From positions 2,418,001 to 2,482,000 of the forward strand of contig NZ_CP135275.1 in NCBI RefSeq assembly GCF_032302195.1: a DNA stretch of 64,000 nt. Reading direction: 5' to 3'. The notes under the pieces are model-generated. The model saw only the letters and a list, made by a program, of their open reading frames with translations. It searched no databases and was not told the DNA's origin. Position numbers and translations under genes: made by a program. Source of the DNA: Paenibacillus sp. MMS20-IR301. Its GTDB lineage: Bacteria > Bacillota > Bacilli > Paenibacillales > Paenibacillaceae. Shown here piece by piece: positions 1 through 7,519 of this stretch; the stretch's first letter is position 1, and each line of letters begins with the position of its first letter.

Positions 1-55
1 GGGGGGAATGGCGCAAGCGTTACATTTTATTACACCTGAACATACGCTGTTGTAA
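1..55 (+). CDS. possible 3' end of a gene cut by the window edge
   Basis: A reading frame is open from base 2 and ends with TAA at 53-55; its last residues would read MAQALHFITPEHTLL. It stops 17 bases before the TTG start of the next gene, which fits an operon-like spacing. The stretch is too short to judge coding potential, so this could be chance. No function can be assigned. Confidence 0.3.
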   Translation, partial: GGMAQALHFITPEHTLL

Positions 56-72
56 GAAAGAGGTGACCGCAA

Positions 73-792
73 TTGAAAAAGCTTAAGCAGCAAGCCCCAT
101 CCTTAGCTTTACAGAAGGTAAAACCCAAATTTCCGGTCTATAATTTACTTAAAATTGATGTTAGAGAAACAACAATTGATGAAGTAATGCCCACGCATTT
201 GTATTTTTATGTGGACAGCCGTTTTACCCCGGCACAACTTTCCAGAATAAGACTTATACTCATGCAGGCCGTCTTCTTCTGGTCAGATTATTATGAACAA
301 ATGGATAACAAAGGAACATCAGATTTAGCAAAAAACGTGAATTTATATGCACGGTTTAATCTAAGCCCGGTCGCGATAGATGAGAAATTGGCAAATGGCC
401 GGGTTGCAACAGACGTTATGATGAGTATTATTACTCAAATATTTCAAAGCAATGGCTTTCAGCGAGCAGGAAAATCCTATATTAAATATAAAATCCCGGC
501 AAAAGGAACTAAAAAACATTTCACTATTAGCGCCGTTGATGGAGGTGAGGATTTGGAGCAGGCAACGCTAACAGTCACCATTAATCCGCAAAGTCTGGAT
601 AGAAAAGACCTTGGCGATGTAACTTTAACCGGCTCTTTATTCCACGCCTGGCTCCATCGCATCGGTTACCGGCATCCTGCCTCTAAATACACCTCTTATT
701 TCATGGTTGAAGCCGCACTGTCAATAATGAGGGCTACAGCTGACAAAACTTCTGGTACTAAAGATAGTCTTTTCATTAAATATCTAGACTGA
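73..792 (+). CDS. uncharacterised protein with a metzincin-type zinc motif lacking the glutamate
   Basis: This encodes 239 residues. The TTG start at 73 is supported by AAAGAGGTGA about seven bases upstream. No signal peptide or membrane segment is visible, so it is probably cytoplasmic. Residues 191-201 read HAWLHRIGYRH, which fits the metzincin zinc-binding pattern HExxHxxGxxH exactly except that the catalytic Glu is Ala. In metzincins the three His bind zinc and Glu activates water, so this protein may bind zinc without classical proteolysis. No Met-turn can be assigned with certainty, although SYFMVE follows eight residues later. Its stop overlaps the start of the NlpC/P60 gene (TGATG), so the two are very likely co-translated. 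The family was not recognised; the zinc fold is an inference from one motif. Confidence 0.72.
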   Translation: MKKLKQQAPSLALQKVKPKFPVYNLLKIDVRETTIDEVMPTHLYFYVDSRFTPAQLSRIRLILMQAVFFWSDYYEQMDNKGTSDLAKNVNLYARFNLSPVAIDEKLANGRVATDVMMSIITQIFQSNGFQRAGKSYIKYKIPAKGTKKHFTISAVDGGEDLEQATLTVTINPQSLDRKDLGDVTLTGSLFHAWLHRIGYRHPASKYTSYFMVEAALSIMRATADKTSGTKDSLFIKYLD

Positions 793-1178
793 TGATAGCC
801 GAGGAGATTGTAGCTTATGCCAGAAGTTATGAAGGCAGGCAGTATAAACACAATTCTAACCTAAATAAAATTGACTGCTCCCTATTCACCCAAATGGTAT
901 ACCGGAAATACAACATCCGGCTCGGCAGGACAGTACAGAAACAATCATTACAGGGTACTACAGTTGAGAAGGCTTGTCTTCAAAAAGGGGATTTATTATT
1001 TTTCTTCGTAGACGGCAAGCATTCAACGAATGAAATAGCCGGCCACGTGGGTATTTATGCGGGAGAACAGACCATGATTCACTGCATTCCATACTCGAAT
1101 TTCTTTATCACCAATCTGAACAAAGCACATTGGAGCAAGTCCTATCTCTATGCACGAAGAATCCTGGAGGAATGCTGA
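792..1178 (+). CDS. small NlpC/P60-family cysteine peptidase
   Basis: A compact 128-residue NlpC/P60 domain, the papain-like fold that usually cleaves peptide bonds in peptidoglycan stems. The catalytic Cys is C29 in KIDCSLF, and the His lies in AGHVGIYAG, followed by a polar residue region near MIHC. It has no signal peptide or wall-binding module, unlike most wall hydrolases, so it either acts inside the cell or leaves by another route. The start overlaps the upstream stop by one base (TGATG), tying it to the zinc-motif protein. It converges with the sugar permease gene across a shared hairpin. The family assignment is firm; the substrate is unknown. Confidence 0.86.
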   Translation: MIAEEIVAYARSYEGRQYKHNSNLNKIDCSLFTQMVYRKYNIRLGRTVQKQSLQGTTVEKACLQKGDLLFFFVDGKHSTNEIAGHVGIYAGEQTMIHCIPYSNFFITNLNKAHWSKSYLYARRILEEC

Positions 1179-1209
1179 TCCATTCTGCAAATAGGCAGAC
1201 TCAGAGGAA

Positions 1210-1249
1210 AAGAGCGGGATTCCCCCTGAACTGGAGAATTTCCGCTCTT
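1210..1249 (-). terminator. terminator after the sugar ABC operon
   Basis: The arms AAGAGCGG (1210-1217) and CCGCTCTT (1242-1249) pair and the stem extends inward imperfectly to about 13 bp. Read on the minus strand the stem runs into CTCTTTTCC, so it best serves the permease gene ending at 1285, and may also stop the plus-strand pair. Confidence 0.6.
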
Positions 1250-1284
1250 AAATAGTGAATGTTATCCTTCTGGACGAGATTGTT

Positions 1285-2448
1285 CTAAGCCGTCTTCGAC
1301 TTATTATAAATATCAAAGCCTACCGCCAGCAGCAGCACCAGCCCCTTGATGCCCTGCTGCCAATCGACGCCGAGGCCGACAAGCGACATCCCGTTGTTCA
1401 TGACCCCCATGACGAGACCGCCGATGATTGCCCCGACCACCGTCCCGATCCCCCCGGAAGCCGAAGCTCCGCCGATGAAGCAGGCCGCAATGGCATCCAG
1501 CTCGAAGTTCGTTCCGGCCTTTGGTGTAGCCGAGTTAAGGCGTGCCGCGAATACGAGACCGGATAAAGCAGCAAGTACGCCCATGTTGACGAATACCCAG
1601 AAGGTCACCCGTTTGGTTTTGACTCCTGACAGGCTGGCCGCCTTCTCGTTGCCGCCCAGCGCATAGATATGCCGGCCCATGGTCATACGGTTCATTACGA
1701 AGGAATAAATAACGATCAGCACCATCAGGATAACCAGAATGTTCGGAATCCCGTTGTACTGGGCAAGCACATAAGTGAACAGGTTGATTACAATGACCAG
1801 CGCCGCTGCCTTGGCCACCGAAATCCAGAGCGGAGCCTGTTCAAAGCCGTATTTCACAGTGATCTTGCGGCTGCGGTATTCCTGATAGATTACGAGGAGT
1901 GACAGGATCACCCCGATGACCAGGGTCAGAATATTCAGCGGGCTGCCGCTTGCGATATCAGGCAGGAAGCCCGAGCTGATCTTCTGAAAAGCCTTCGGAA
2001 ATGGCGCAATCGACTGCCCGTTCAGCACAATCATCGTCAGTCCGCGGAACAGCAGCATGCCTGCCAGGGTGACGATGAACGCCGGGATTTTGATATAAGC
2101 GACCCAAAAGCCCTGCCAGGCACCGACCAGCGCGCCCATCAGCAACGAGAGCACTACGGCCAGCACCGGATTCAGCTGCATATCCACCATCATGATTGCA
2201 GACAGTGCGCCGATGAAGGCGGCTACCGAGCCAACCGACAGGTCGATATGTCCAGTAATGATTACAAGCACCATTCCGATGGCCAGCACCAGAATGTAGC
2301 TGTTCTGCAGAATCAGGTTCGTTACGTTCAGCGGTTTAAGCAAAATGCCGTCAGTCAGAATCTGAAAGAAAATGGAGATAAAAATCAAGGCAATGATCAT
2401 GCCGTATTGGCGGATATTCTTTTTGAAAATGTCAGTAATCGCTCCCAT
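1285..2448 (-). CDS. mmsB: multiple-monosaccharide ABC transporter permease (MmsB/GguB type)
   Basis: This 387-residue integral membrane protein has about ten hydrophobic segments and is the pore of a sugar importer of the ribose/xylose (CUT2) class. The stretch GHIDLSVGSVAAF is the typical CUT2 permease signature, and a Gly-rich GGASASGGIGTVVGA segment lies near the C-terminus. The length and the extra cytoplasmic loop around residues 185-205 fit the XylH/GguB branch rather than RbsC. ATG at 2448 has AGGGGGT upstream, inside the end of mmsA, and only six bases separate the genes. It is the last gene of chvE-mmsA-mmsB and is followed by a terminator. The exact sugar cannot be read from sequence. 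Confidence 0.9.
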   Translation of the reverse strand: MGAITDIFKKNIRQYGMIIALIFISIFFQILTDGILLKPLNVTNLILQNSYILVLAIGMVLVIITGHIDLSVGSVAAFIGALSAIMMVDMQLNPVLAVVLSLLMGALVGAWQGFWVAYIKIPAFIVTLAGMLLFRGLTMIVLNGQSIAPFPKAFQKISSGFLPDIASGSPLNILTLVIGVILSLLVIYQEYRSRKITVKYGFEQAPLWISVAKAAALVIVINLFTYVLAQYNGIPNILVILMVLIVIYSFVMNRMTMGRHIYALGGNEKAASLSGVKTKRVTFWVFVNMGVLAALSGLVFAARLNSATPKAGTNFELDAIAACFIGGASASGGIGTVVGAIIGGLVMGVMNNGMSLVGLGVDWQQGIKGLVLLLAVGFDIYNKSKTA

Positions 2449-2454
2449 GCGGTG

Positions 2455-3984
2455 TTACCCCCTGCTTCGTGTCATAAATTTCATCAACAGCTCCTGCGAT
2501 GCATCCTTGCGCTCCACTTCACCGCTGATCCTTCCTTCGCACATCGTATAGATCCTGTCGCACATTCCGAGAATTTCCGGCAGCTCGGAGGAGATGACCA
2601 GCACTCCCTTGCCTTCAGCCGCCAGCCCGTTAATAATGGAGTAAATTTCGTATTTGGCCCCGACATCAATCCCGCGCGTAGGCTCATCCAGAATGAGAAT
2701 ATCCGGCCCGGTGTAGATCCATTTGCTGAGCACTACCTTCTGCTGGTTGCCGCCGCTGAGATTCACTGTTTTTTGCAAAATGCTCGGCGTCTTAATATTC
2801 AGCTTCTTCCGGTACTCCTCGGCCACCAGCACTTCCTCATTCTCATTGATTACGCCGCGGCGGGACAGCTTCTTCAAGTTGGTCAGTGAGATATTCCGCT
2901 TGATGTCATCGATCAGAATAAGGCCGTAATGCTTACGGTCCTCGGTGACATAAGCCAGCCCGTTCTCAATCGCCTGTGTGATGTTATTCAAATGGACTTC
3001 CTTGCCGTGCATGAATGTCTGGCCGCTGATCCGCTTGCCGTACGACTTGCCGAATACACTCATCGCCAGCTCTGTCCGCCCGGCCCCCATTAGTCCGGCA
3101 ATACCTACCACCTCGCCGCGGCGGATATGCAGGTTAATGCCATCGAGCACTTGGCGGTCCTGCTGCGTAGGATGATAGACATCCCAGTTCCGGATCTCAA
3201 AGATCGTCCCGCCCAGCTCCGGTGTACGCTCCGGGTAACGGTTCGTCAGATCACGGCCGACCATCCCTTTAATGATTACATCCTCAGTCACCGCATCCTG
3301 CTTCATGTCCAGTGTCTTAATGGTCTGTCCATCACGCAGAATCGTTACAGAATCCGCTATCTTCTCGATTTCGTTCAATTTGTGGGAAATGATAATCGAA
3401 GAGATCCCGCGCTTCTTCAGCTCCAGAATGAGCGTCAGCAGATTCTCGCTATCATCCTCGTTCAGCGCCGCTGTCGGCTCGTCGAGAATCAGCAGCTTCA
3501 CTTCCTTGGAGAGCGCCTTCGCGATCTCTACAAGCTGCTGCTTGCCGACGCCGATTGTTGAGACTCCGGTAAACGGCGATTCCTTGAGGCCGACGGTGTT
3601 CAGCAGTTCCTTGGTCTTTACCGTCGTTTCGTTCCAGTTGATCACCCCGCGCCTTGCTTGCTCATTGCCGAGGAAAATATTCTCCGAAATCGACAAATAC
3701 GGAATCAGCGCCAGCTCCTGATGGATAATAACAATACCCAGTCCCTCGCTGTCCTTAATACCCTTGAACTGGCAAACCTCTCCCTGGTACAGAATATCCC
3801 CTTCATAGGTTCCATACGGATACACTCCGCTCAGCACCTTCATCAGCGTGGATTTACCGGCTCCGTTCTCTCCACAGAGCGCGTGAATCTCTCCGGCCTT
3901 GACCTGGAGGTTCACATTCGACAGCGCTTTGACGCCGGGGAATGTCTTCGTAATGCCTTTCATCTCCAAAATATACTCACTCAC
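2455..3984 (-). CDS. mmsA: multiple-monosaccharide ABC transporter ATP-binding protein (MmsA/GguA type)
   Basis: This is a double ATPase, as in all CUT2 sugar importers. The N-terminal half has Walker [10 protein letters not shown], a signature-like [14 protein letters not shown] and Walker [12 protein letters not shown]. The C-terminal half has a degenerate Walker A ([10 protein letters not shown]), the signature [14 protein letters not shown] and [12 protein letters not shown]. It energises uptake by the neighbouring MmsB permease. GTG at 3984 is preferred over GTG at 3993 because AGGGTGAG then lies just upstream, while the earlier codon sits inside that ribosome site. A strong hairpin separates it from chvE, which should lower its expression relative to the binding protein. 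Confidence 0.92.
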   Translation of the reverse strand: MSEYILEMKGITKTFPGVKALSNVNLQVKAGEIHALCGENGAGKSTLMKVLSGVYPYGTYEGDILYQGEVCQFKGIKDSEGLGIVIIHQELALIPYLSISENIFLGNEQARRGVINWNETTVKTKELLNTVGLKESPFTGVSTIGVGKQQLVEIAKALSKEVKLLILDEPTAALNEDDSENLLTLILELKKRGISSIIISHKLNEIEKIADSVTILRDGQTIKTLDMKQDAVTEDVIIKGMVGRDLTNRYPERTPELGGTIFEIRNWDVYHPTQQDRQVLDGINLHIRRGEVVGIAGLMGAGRTELAMSVFGKSYGKRISGQTFMHGKEVHLNNITQAIENGLAYVTEDRKHYGLILIDDIKRNISLTNLKKLSRRGVINENEEVLVAEEYRKKLNIKTPSILQKTVNLSGGNQQKVVLSKWIYTGPDILILDEPTRGIDVGAKYEIYSIINGLAAEGKGVLVISSELPEILGMCDRIYTMCEGRISGEVERKDASQELLMKFMTRSRG

Positions 3985-4020
3985 GTATCTCACCCTGCTT
4001 TCCTTGTGACTGTAGCAGCG

Positions 4021-4068
4021 GCCAGCCGGCGGCCCGCTCCTCTGGTTACCGGAGCGCCGCCGGCTGGC
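4021..4068 (-). promoter_or_regulatory. strong intercistronic hairpin between chvE and mmsA
   Basis: Arms at 4021-4033 (GCCAGCCGGCGGC) and 4056-4068 pair perfectly over 13 bp, with a further inner 5-bp pairing (4036-4040 with 4051-4055). No long T-run follows, so it looks like a partial terminator or mRNA-stabilising structure. Such hairpins commonly give high binding-protein to transporter ratios; that role is inferred here. Confidence 0.6.
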
Positions 4069-4097
4069 TGCTAAGTAAGCATCTTAAGTACAGCAGG

Positions 4098-5189
4098 CTA
4101 CTGGCCCAGCTGTTCTTTGGTATAGTAGCCGCCTTCCACCAGCACCTTATCCACATTGCTTGCGTCCACCGACACAGGCTCGAGCAGGTAGGAAGGTACG
4201 ATTTTCACACCATTGTCGTAGGTTGTAGTATCGTTAACTTCGGCTTCTGTACCCTTCAGTACGCTTTCGGTCATGTCTACAGCCTTCTTCGCCAGCTCAC
4301 GCGTATCCTTGAATACGGTCTGGGTCTGCTCACCGGCAAGAATCGATTTCACGGAAGCCAGCTCGGCATCCTGTCCGGTAACAACCGGAAGCTTCTTGTC
4401 GCCTGAACCGTAGCCAACACCTTTAAGTGAGGACAGGATACCGATACTGATGCCGTCGTAAGGAGAGAGCACTGCATCCAGATTGTCGCTTGCATAGTTC
4501 GCGCTCAGCAGGTTATCCATCCGGGCCTGCGCAGCAGCACCATCCCAGCGCAGCGTAGCCACCTGATCCATCGTAAGCTGCTTGCTGCGGACCACGAGCT
4601 TGCCGGAGTCAATGTAAGGCTTCAGGATGGACATTGCCCCATCGAAGAAGAAGTAGGCGTTGTTGTCATCCGGCGATCCGCCGAACAGCTCGATGTTGAA
4701 CGGGCCTTTGCCGTCCTTCAGGCCAAGCTTCTCTTCAATATAGGAGCCCTGCAGCACGCCCACCTTGAAGTTATCGAAGGTTGCATAGTAGTCTACATAC
4801 TCGCTTTTCTTAATCAGGCGGTCGTAAGCTATAACTTTGACATTAGCATCATGCGCCTTCTGCAGCACATCGGTCAGCGCCTCGCCGTCAATTGAAGCGA
4901 TTACAATCGCATTCACGCCTTTGGTAATCATATTCTCAATCTGGGACACCTGGTTCTCTACAACATCCTCTGCATACTGCAGATCCGTGCCATAACCCAG
5001 CTTCTCAAATTCCTTCACCATGTTGTTGCCGTCATTCACCCAGCGTTCCGATGATTTCGTCGGCATGGCGATCCCGACCTTGCCTTTGGACGAATCACCG
5101 CCGCTGGCCGAATTCCCGCTGTTATTGCCGCATGCGGATAAAATAAGTACGAGTGCCAATGTCAACATAATCAGTGAATATTTCTTCAT
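4098..5189 (-). CDS. chvE: multiple-monosaccharide ABC transporter substrate-binding lipoprotein (ChvE type)
   Basis: This 363-residue extracytoplasmic sugar receptor feeds MmsA/MmsB. The ATG at 5189 gives the N-terminus [20 protein letters not shown], a lipoprotein signal with lipobox LSAC, and has AGGGGG upstream. A longer frame reaching 5258 would bury the signal peptide and is rejected. The periplasmic-binding-protein fold is shown by [17 protein letters not shown] at the start of the mature part, the [12 protein letters not shown] strand and the [10 protein letters not shown] hinge. The ChvE family binds aldoses such as xylose, arabinose or galactose. It is the first gene of its operon and the probable main target of the adjacent two-component system. 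Ligand not determined. Confidence 0.9.
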   Translation of the reverse strand: MKKYSLIMLTLALVLILSACGNNSGNSASGGDSSKGKVGIAMPTKSSERWVNDGNNMVKEFEKLGYGTDLQYAEDVVENQVSQIENMITKGVNAIVIASIDGEALTDVLQKAHDANVKVIAYDRLIKKSEYVDYYATFDNFKVGVLQGSYIEEKLGLKDGKGPFNIELFGGSPDDNNAYFFFDGAMSILKPYIDSGKLVVRSKQLTMDQVATLRWDGAAAQARMDNLLSANYASDNLDAVLSPYDGISIGILSSLKGVGYGSGDKKLPVVTGQDAELASVKSILAGEQTQTVFKDTRELAKKAVDMTESVLKGTEAEVNDTTTYDNGVKIVPSYLLEPVSVDASNVDKVLVEGGYYTKEQLGQ

Positions 5190-5248
5190 TCCTGCACTAC
5201 CCCCTGGACTATTCTGTTGCCTGCACGGATGCCCCGTGTGACAAGTTG

Positions 5249-5254
5249 AGTATA
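5249..5254 (-). promoter_or_regulatory. candidate -10 box of the chvE promoter
   Basis: TATACT on the minus strand lies about 60 bases upstream of the chvE start, and no good TTGACA box sits 17 bases before it. A good -10 with a poor -35 is what an AraC-type activator such as the nearby YesN-like regulator would need. This is weak evidence. Confidence 0.3.
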
Positions 5255-5532
5255 GCAACGGAGGCCAGAAGGCGTATTTACACTCAGGCTACTGTTTTTA
5301 TAAAAATCTAACTTTTGTGATTTGGCACGCGGGCAGGGTGAATAAAAAGCTGAATGGCGGTGCGGAGGCAGGGATGGCTTCTGTATGCGGCAGAACAGGA
5401 GAGGGTTCGGGCTTGCGTATGCGGGAGCGGCAGGGGCTGGGTTAGTACAGGGTTAGGCTTGCGTCTGCGAAAGGCAGAGGCAGGACTACGGCAGGTGCCT
5501 GTGTAAGCGTGAGATTGCCCATGGCGAATGGT

Positions 5533-5669
5533 GCTAACGGACACAGATGCACTTATTTCAAGCTACCCCAGTAATTTAGGTTGTTTGCGGACACCAGCGC
5601 TCTTAAATTCGGATTTTGCACCTAAAATCAGCTGCATATGCGGAAATAAGTGCACTCAGGTCCGTTAGC
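5533..5669. repeat. large imperfect inverted repeat
   Basis: Two 27-base arms (5533-5559 and 5643-5669) pair in two perfect blocks: GCTAACGGAC (10 bp) and TGCACTTATTTC (12 bp), separated by a 5 x 5 mismatch. The 83-base centre is AT-rich. The motif CTCAGGTCCGT recurs at about 5706, suggesting a degenerate third arm. The layout resembles a small non-autonomous intergenic element; no open frame is present. Confidence 0.6.
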
Positions 5670-5770
5670 CGGGGAAAAAGCGCATTTTGGCGCGGATAAG
5701 GTCTCTCAGGTCCGTAACGAATTGCGTTGGAAGAATTCGTGCCAGATTGTAGTTCTCGCAGCGCTTGTGC

Positions 5771-5800
5771 AGCAAGAAACCTCCTTATGGGCTAAGGAGG
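5771..5800 (-). terminator. rho-independent terminator after the small gene at 5865-6230
   Basis: A perfect 8-bp stem (CCTCCTTA at 5780-5787 with TAAGGAGG at 5793-5800) encloses a five-base loop. On the minus strand it is followed by TTTCTTGC. It closes the transcription unit that contains the sensor genes. Confidence 0.65.
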
Positions 5801-5864
5801 CTCCTGTATTGAATATTGAATCGGCATGGCTGATAAAGCCTGCTTAGCAGATTAGCGGCGCAGC

Positions 5865-6230
5865 CTAAACCAGCTTGCTGAGTAACGCCTTAATCTCCCC
5901 CAGCTCCTGCTTCAACTGGGTGAACAGGCGGCTGTTATGGTCTGAATCTTTGTTTTTGAAATTTGTTTTGCCTAAGAAAGCCATATAAACACCAGCGATT
6001 CTTCTGGTGATACTCTCCGCTCCGGCAGGCTCTGAAGAGAGCCCGAAGAAATGATTCATCTGCTGTCTGGTCTTTTCCGTAAAGGCAGATTGCTCCAGAC
6101 ACGACTCCAGAATTCCGATACTGCCCAGGGCAGCCAGCCTGTATTCGCCGGCGGTTCCGGCATCTTTACTGCCAGGGTTATCTTCAGGGTTATTACTGAA
6201 TTCAATATTAATCTTGCCTGCCTTCTCCAA
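5865..6230 (-). CDS. hypothetical small helical protein
   Basis: A 121-residue protein of unknown family. The TTG start at 6230 is chosen because AAGGAGGG lies six bases upstream; the earlier TTG at 6248 overlaps that ribosome site. There is no signal peptide. The N-terminal third is polar (SNNPEDNPGSKDAG), followed by predicted helices including ITRRIAGVYMAFLG and the C-terminal LKQELGEIKALLSKL, which has coiled-coil-like spacing. It begins about 35 bases after the stop of the YesN-type regulator and ends at a terminator, so it is probably the last gene of that operon. No function is proposed. Confidence 0.62.
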   Translation of the reverse strand: MEKAGKINIEFSNNPEDNPGSKDAGTAGEYRLAALGSIGILESCLEQSAFTEKTRQQMNHFFGLSSEPAGAESITRRIAGVYMAFLGKTNFKNKDSDHNSRLFTQLKQELGEIKALLSKLV

Positions 6231-6265
6231 GACTTGCCCTCCTTGCAATTATAGATAGTATAAGA

Positions 6266-7495
6266 TTACTCATCACTGCGCTTACTGCCTCCATCCCCGG
6301 CCAGCACGCCTTTGCGGAATTGCAGCGGGGATACTCCCGTCTGCTTCTTGAACGCCGTGCTGAAATAATGCTGCGTCTCATAACCTGACTGCTCCGCTAC
6401 CTCATTGATGCTTAGCTCCGTGGAGTTCAGCAGCTGGGCCGCCCTGCGGATGCGGATCTGGGTCAGGTACGTGCCGAAGGACTCGCCCAGCTCCTGCTTG
6501 AACAGCCGGCTGAGATAGACCGGCGAAGCCAGCAGCTGGCCGGCCAATCCCTCAAGGGTAAGCCCGTATTCGCTGTAATGCTCCTGGATATACTGCTTGG
6601 CCCGGCGCACAAGCGGTGACAGCGGCTGCTCCTTGGCCAGTGCAACCCGGCAGCTCCGGTATGCACCTGCCAGCTCAGTAATTCCACCCTGCACAGGCTG
6701 CATTCCGATTTCAACGGCAATCTTGAGCGTGCTGCGCACCGCACCTTCAGCCCCGGCCAGCACCCGCTCTGCAGCGGCATCCCACAACAGAATGACGATC
6801 AGTCCGGCGGGATCGCGGAAGATAACCTTGATATACGGCTCCAGCAGCTCAGCGATAATATTCTCAATCGCGAACAGAAACAGCTGCCGTTCATTCTCCT
6901 TCATCCCCGGGTTCTGCCCTTCCCATCTCCAGCGGACAATGCTGAGCAGCTCCGGCCGCTCGGCCGGCAGCTGGAGAAATTGCAGCTGCTCCCGGATCTC
7001 CGCCTGGCTGAGATTGCCGTCCAGCCATTCCTGGCAGAACCGCTCCCGCAGCAGCGGGAAATTCCGCTGCAGCTGCCGGGAGGCCTGCTGCAGATGCTGG
7101 CTCTGCTGCCGCTCCGCCTCCAGCTCATCGCGGACGCCGCGCAGCACCTGCATCAGCTGCTTCGGCTCTGCAGGCTTGAGAATATAATCGTTCACCTGCA
7201 GGCGGATCGATTCCTGGGCGTACGAGAACTCATCATGTCCTGTGATGACAATGATTTTACAGCCGGGCAGCTGCTCTCTCAGGCATCGCATCAGCTCCAT
7301 TCCATGCATTATCGGCATATTGAGGTCAACCAGCGCGATATGTATGGAATGCTGAACCGCAAGCTCGAGCGCCTCTTCCCCATCCTCCGCCTCCGCTGCT
7401 ACAGTCATCCCAAGAGCGTCCCAGTCCACACACTGGCGGATGCCTGTGCGGATAATCCCTTCATCGTCTGCAATCAATACCTTCCACTTCTCCAT
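6266..7495 (-). CDS. YesN-type response regulator with AraC DNA-binding domain
   Basis: A 409-residue regulator. The N-terminal receiver domain has the acidic pair DDE at 10-12, phospho-acceptor D57 in ALVDLNMP, the conserved Thr in VITGHDEFSYAQ and the Lys in YILKPAE. A middle segment of about 150 residues links to a C-terminal AraC/XylS double helix-turn-helix (YGLTLEGLAGQL, INEVAEQSGYETQHYFST, FKKQTGVSPLQFR). Phosphorylation by the kinase encoded just upstream should allow binding at target promoters. The gene starts 24 bases after the kinase stop. The likely target is the chvE-mmsA-mmsB importer downstream; this is inferred from position. Confidence 0.93.
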   Translation of the reverse strand: MEKWKVLIADDEGIIRTGIRQCVDWDALGMTVAAEAEDGEEALELAVQHSIHIALVDLNMPIMHGMELMRCLREQLPGCKIIVITGHDEFSYAQESIRLQVNDYILKPAEPKQLMQVLRGVRDELEAERQQSQHLQQASRQLQRNFPLLRERFCQEWLDGNLSQAEIREQLQFLQLPAERPELLSIVRWRWEGQNPGMKENERQLFLFAIENIIAELLEPYIKVIFRDPAGLIVILLWDAAAERVLAGAEGAVRSTLKIAVEIGMQPVQGGITELAGAYRSCRVALAKEQPLSPLVRRAKQYIQEHYSEYGLTLEGLAGQLLASPVYLSRLFKQELGESFGTYLTQIRIRRAAQLLNSTELSINEVAEQSGYETQHYFSTAFKKQTGVSPLQFRKGVLAGDGGSKRSDE

Positions 7496-7519
7496 AAACG
7501 GCCCCCTCCTCCTGTTCGC

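Larger units (their letters stand above)
5190..5864 (-). other. long spacer upstream of chvE
   Basis: The 675 bases hold the probable chvE promoter near 5250, a large imperfect inverted repeat (5533-5669) and a terminator for the gene to the right (5771-5800). The part at 5320-5530 is GC-rich without convincing coding features; a 78-codon minus-strand frame there lacks a ribosome site and was rejected. Confidence 0.6.

Noticed and set aside
5308-5544. 78-codon minus-strand frame upstream of chvE
   Set aside because: No ribosome site, Pro/Arg/Ser-rich shadow-like composition, and it lies in a GC-rich spacer.
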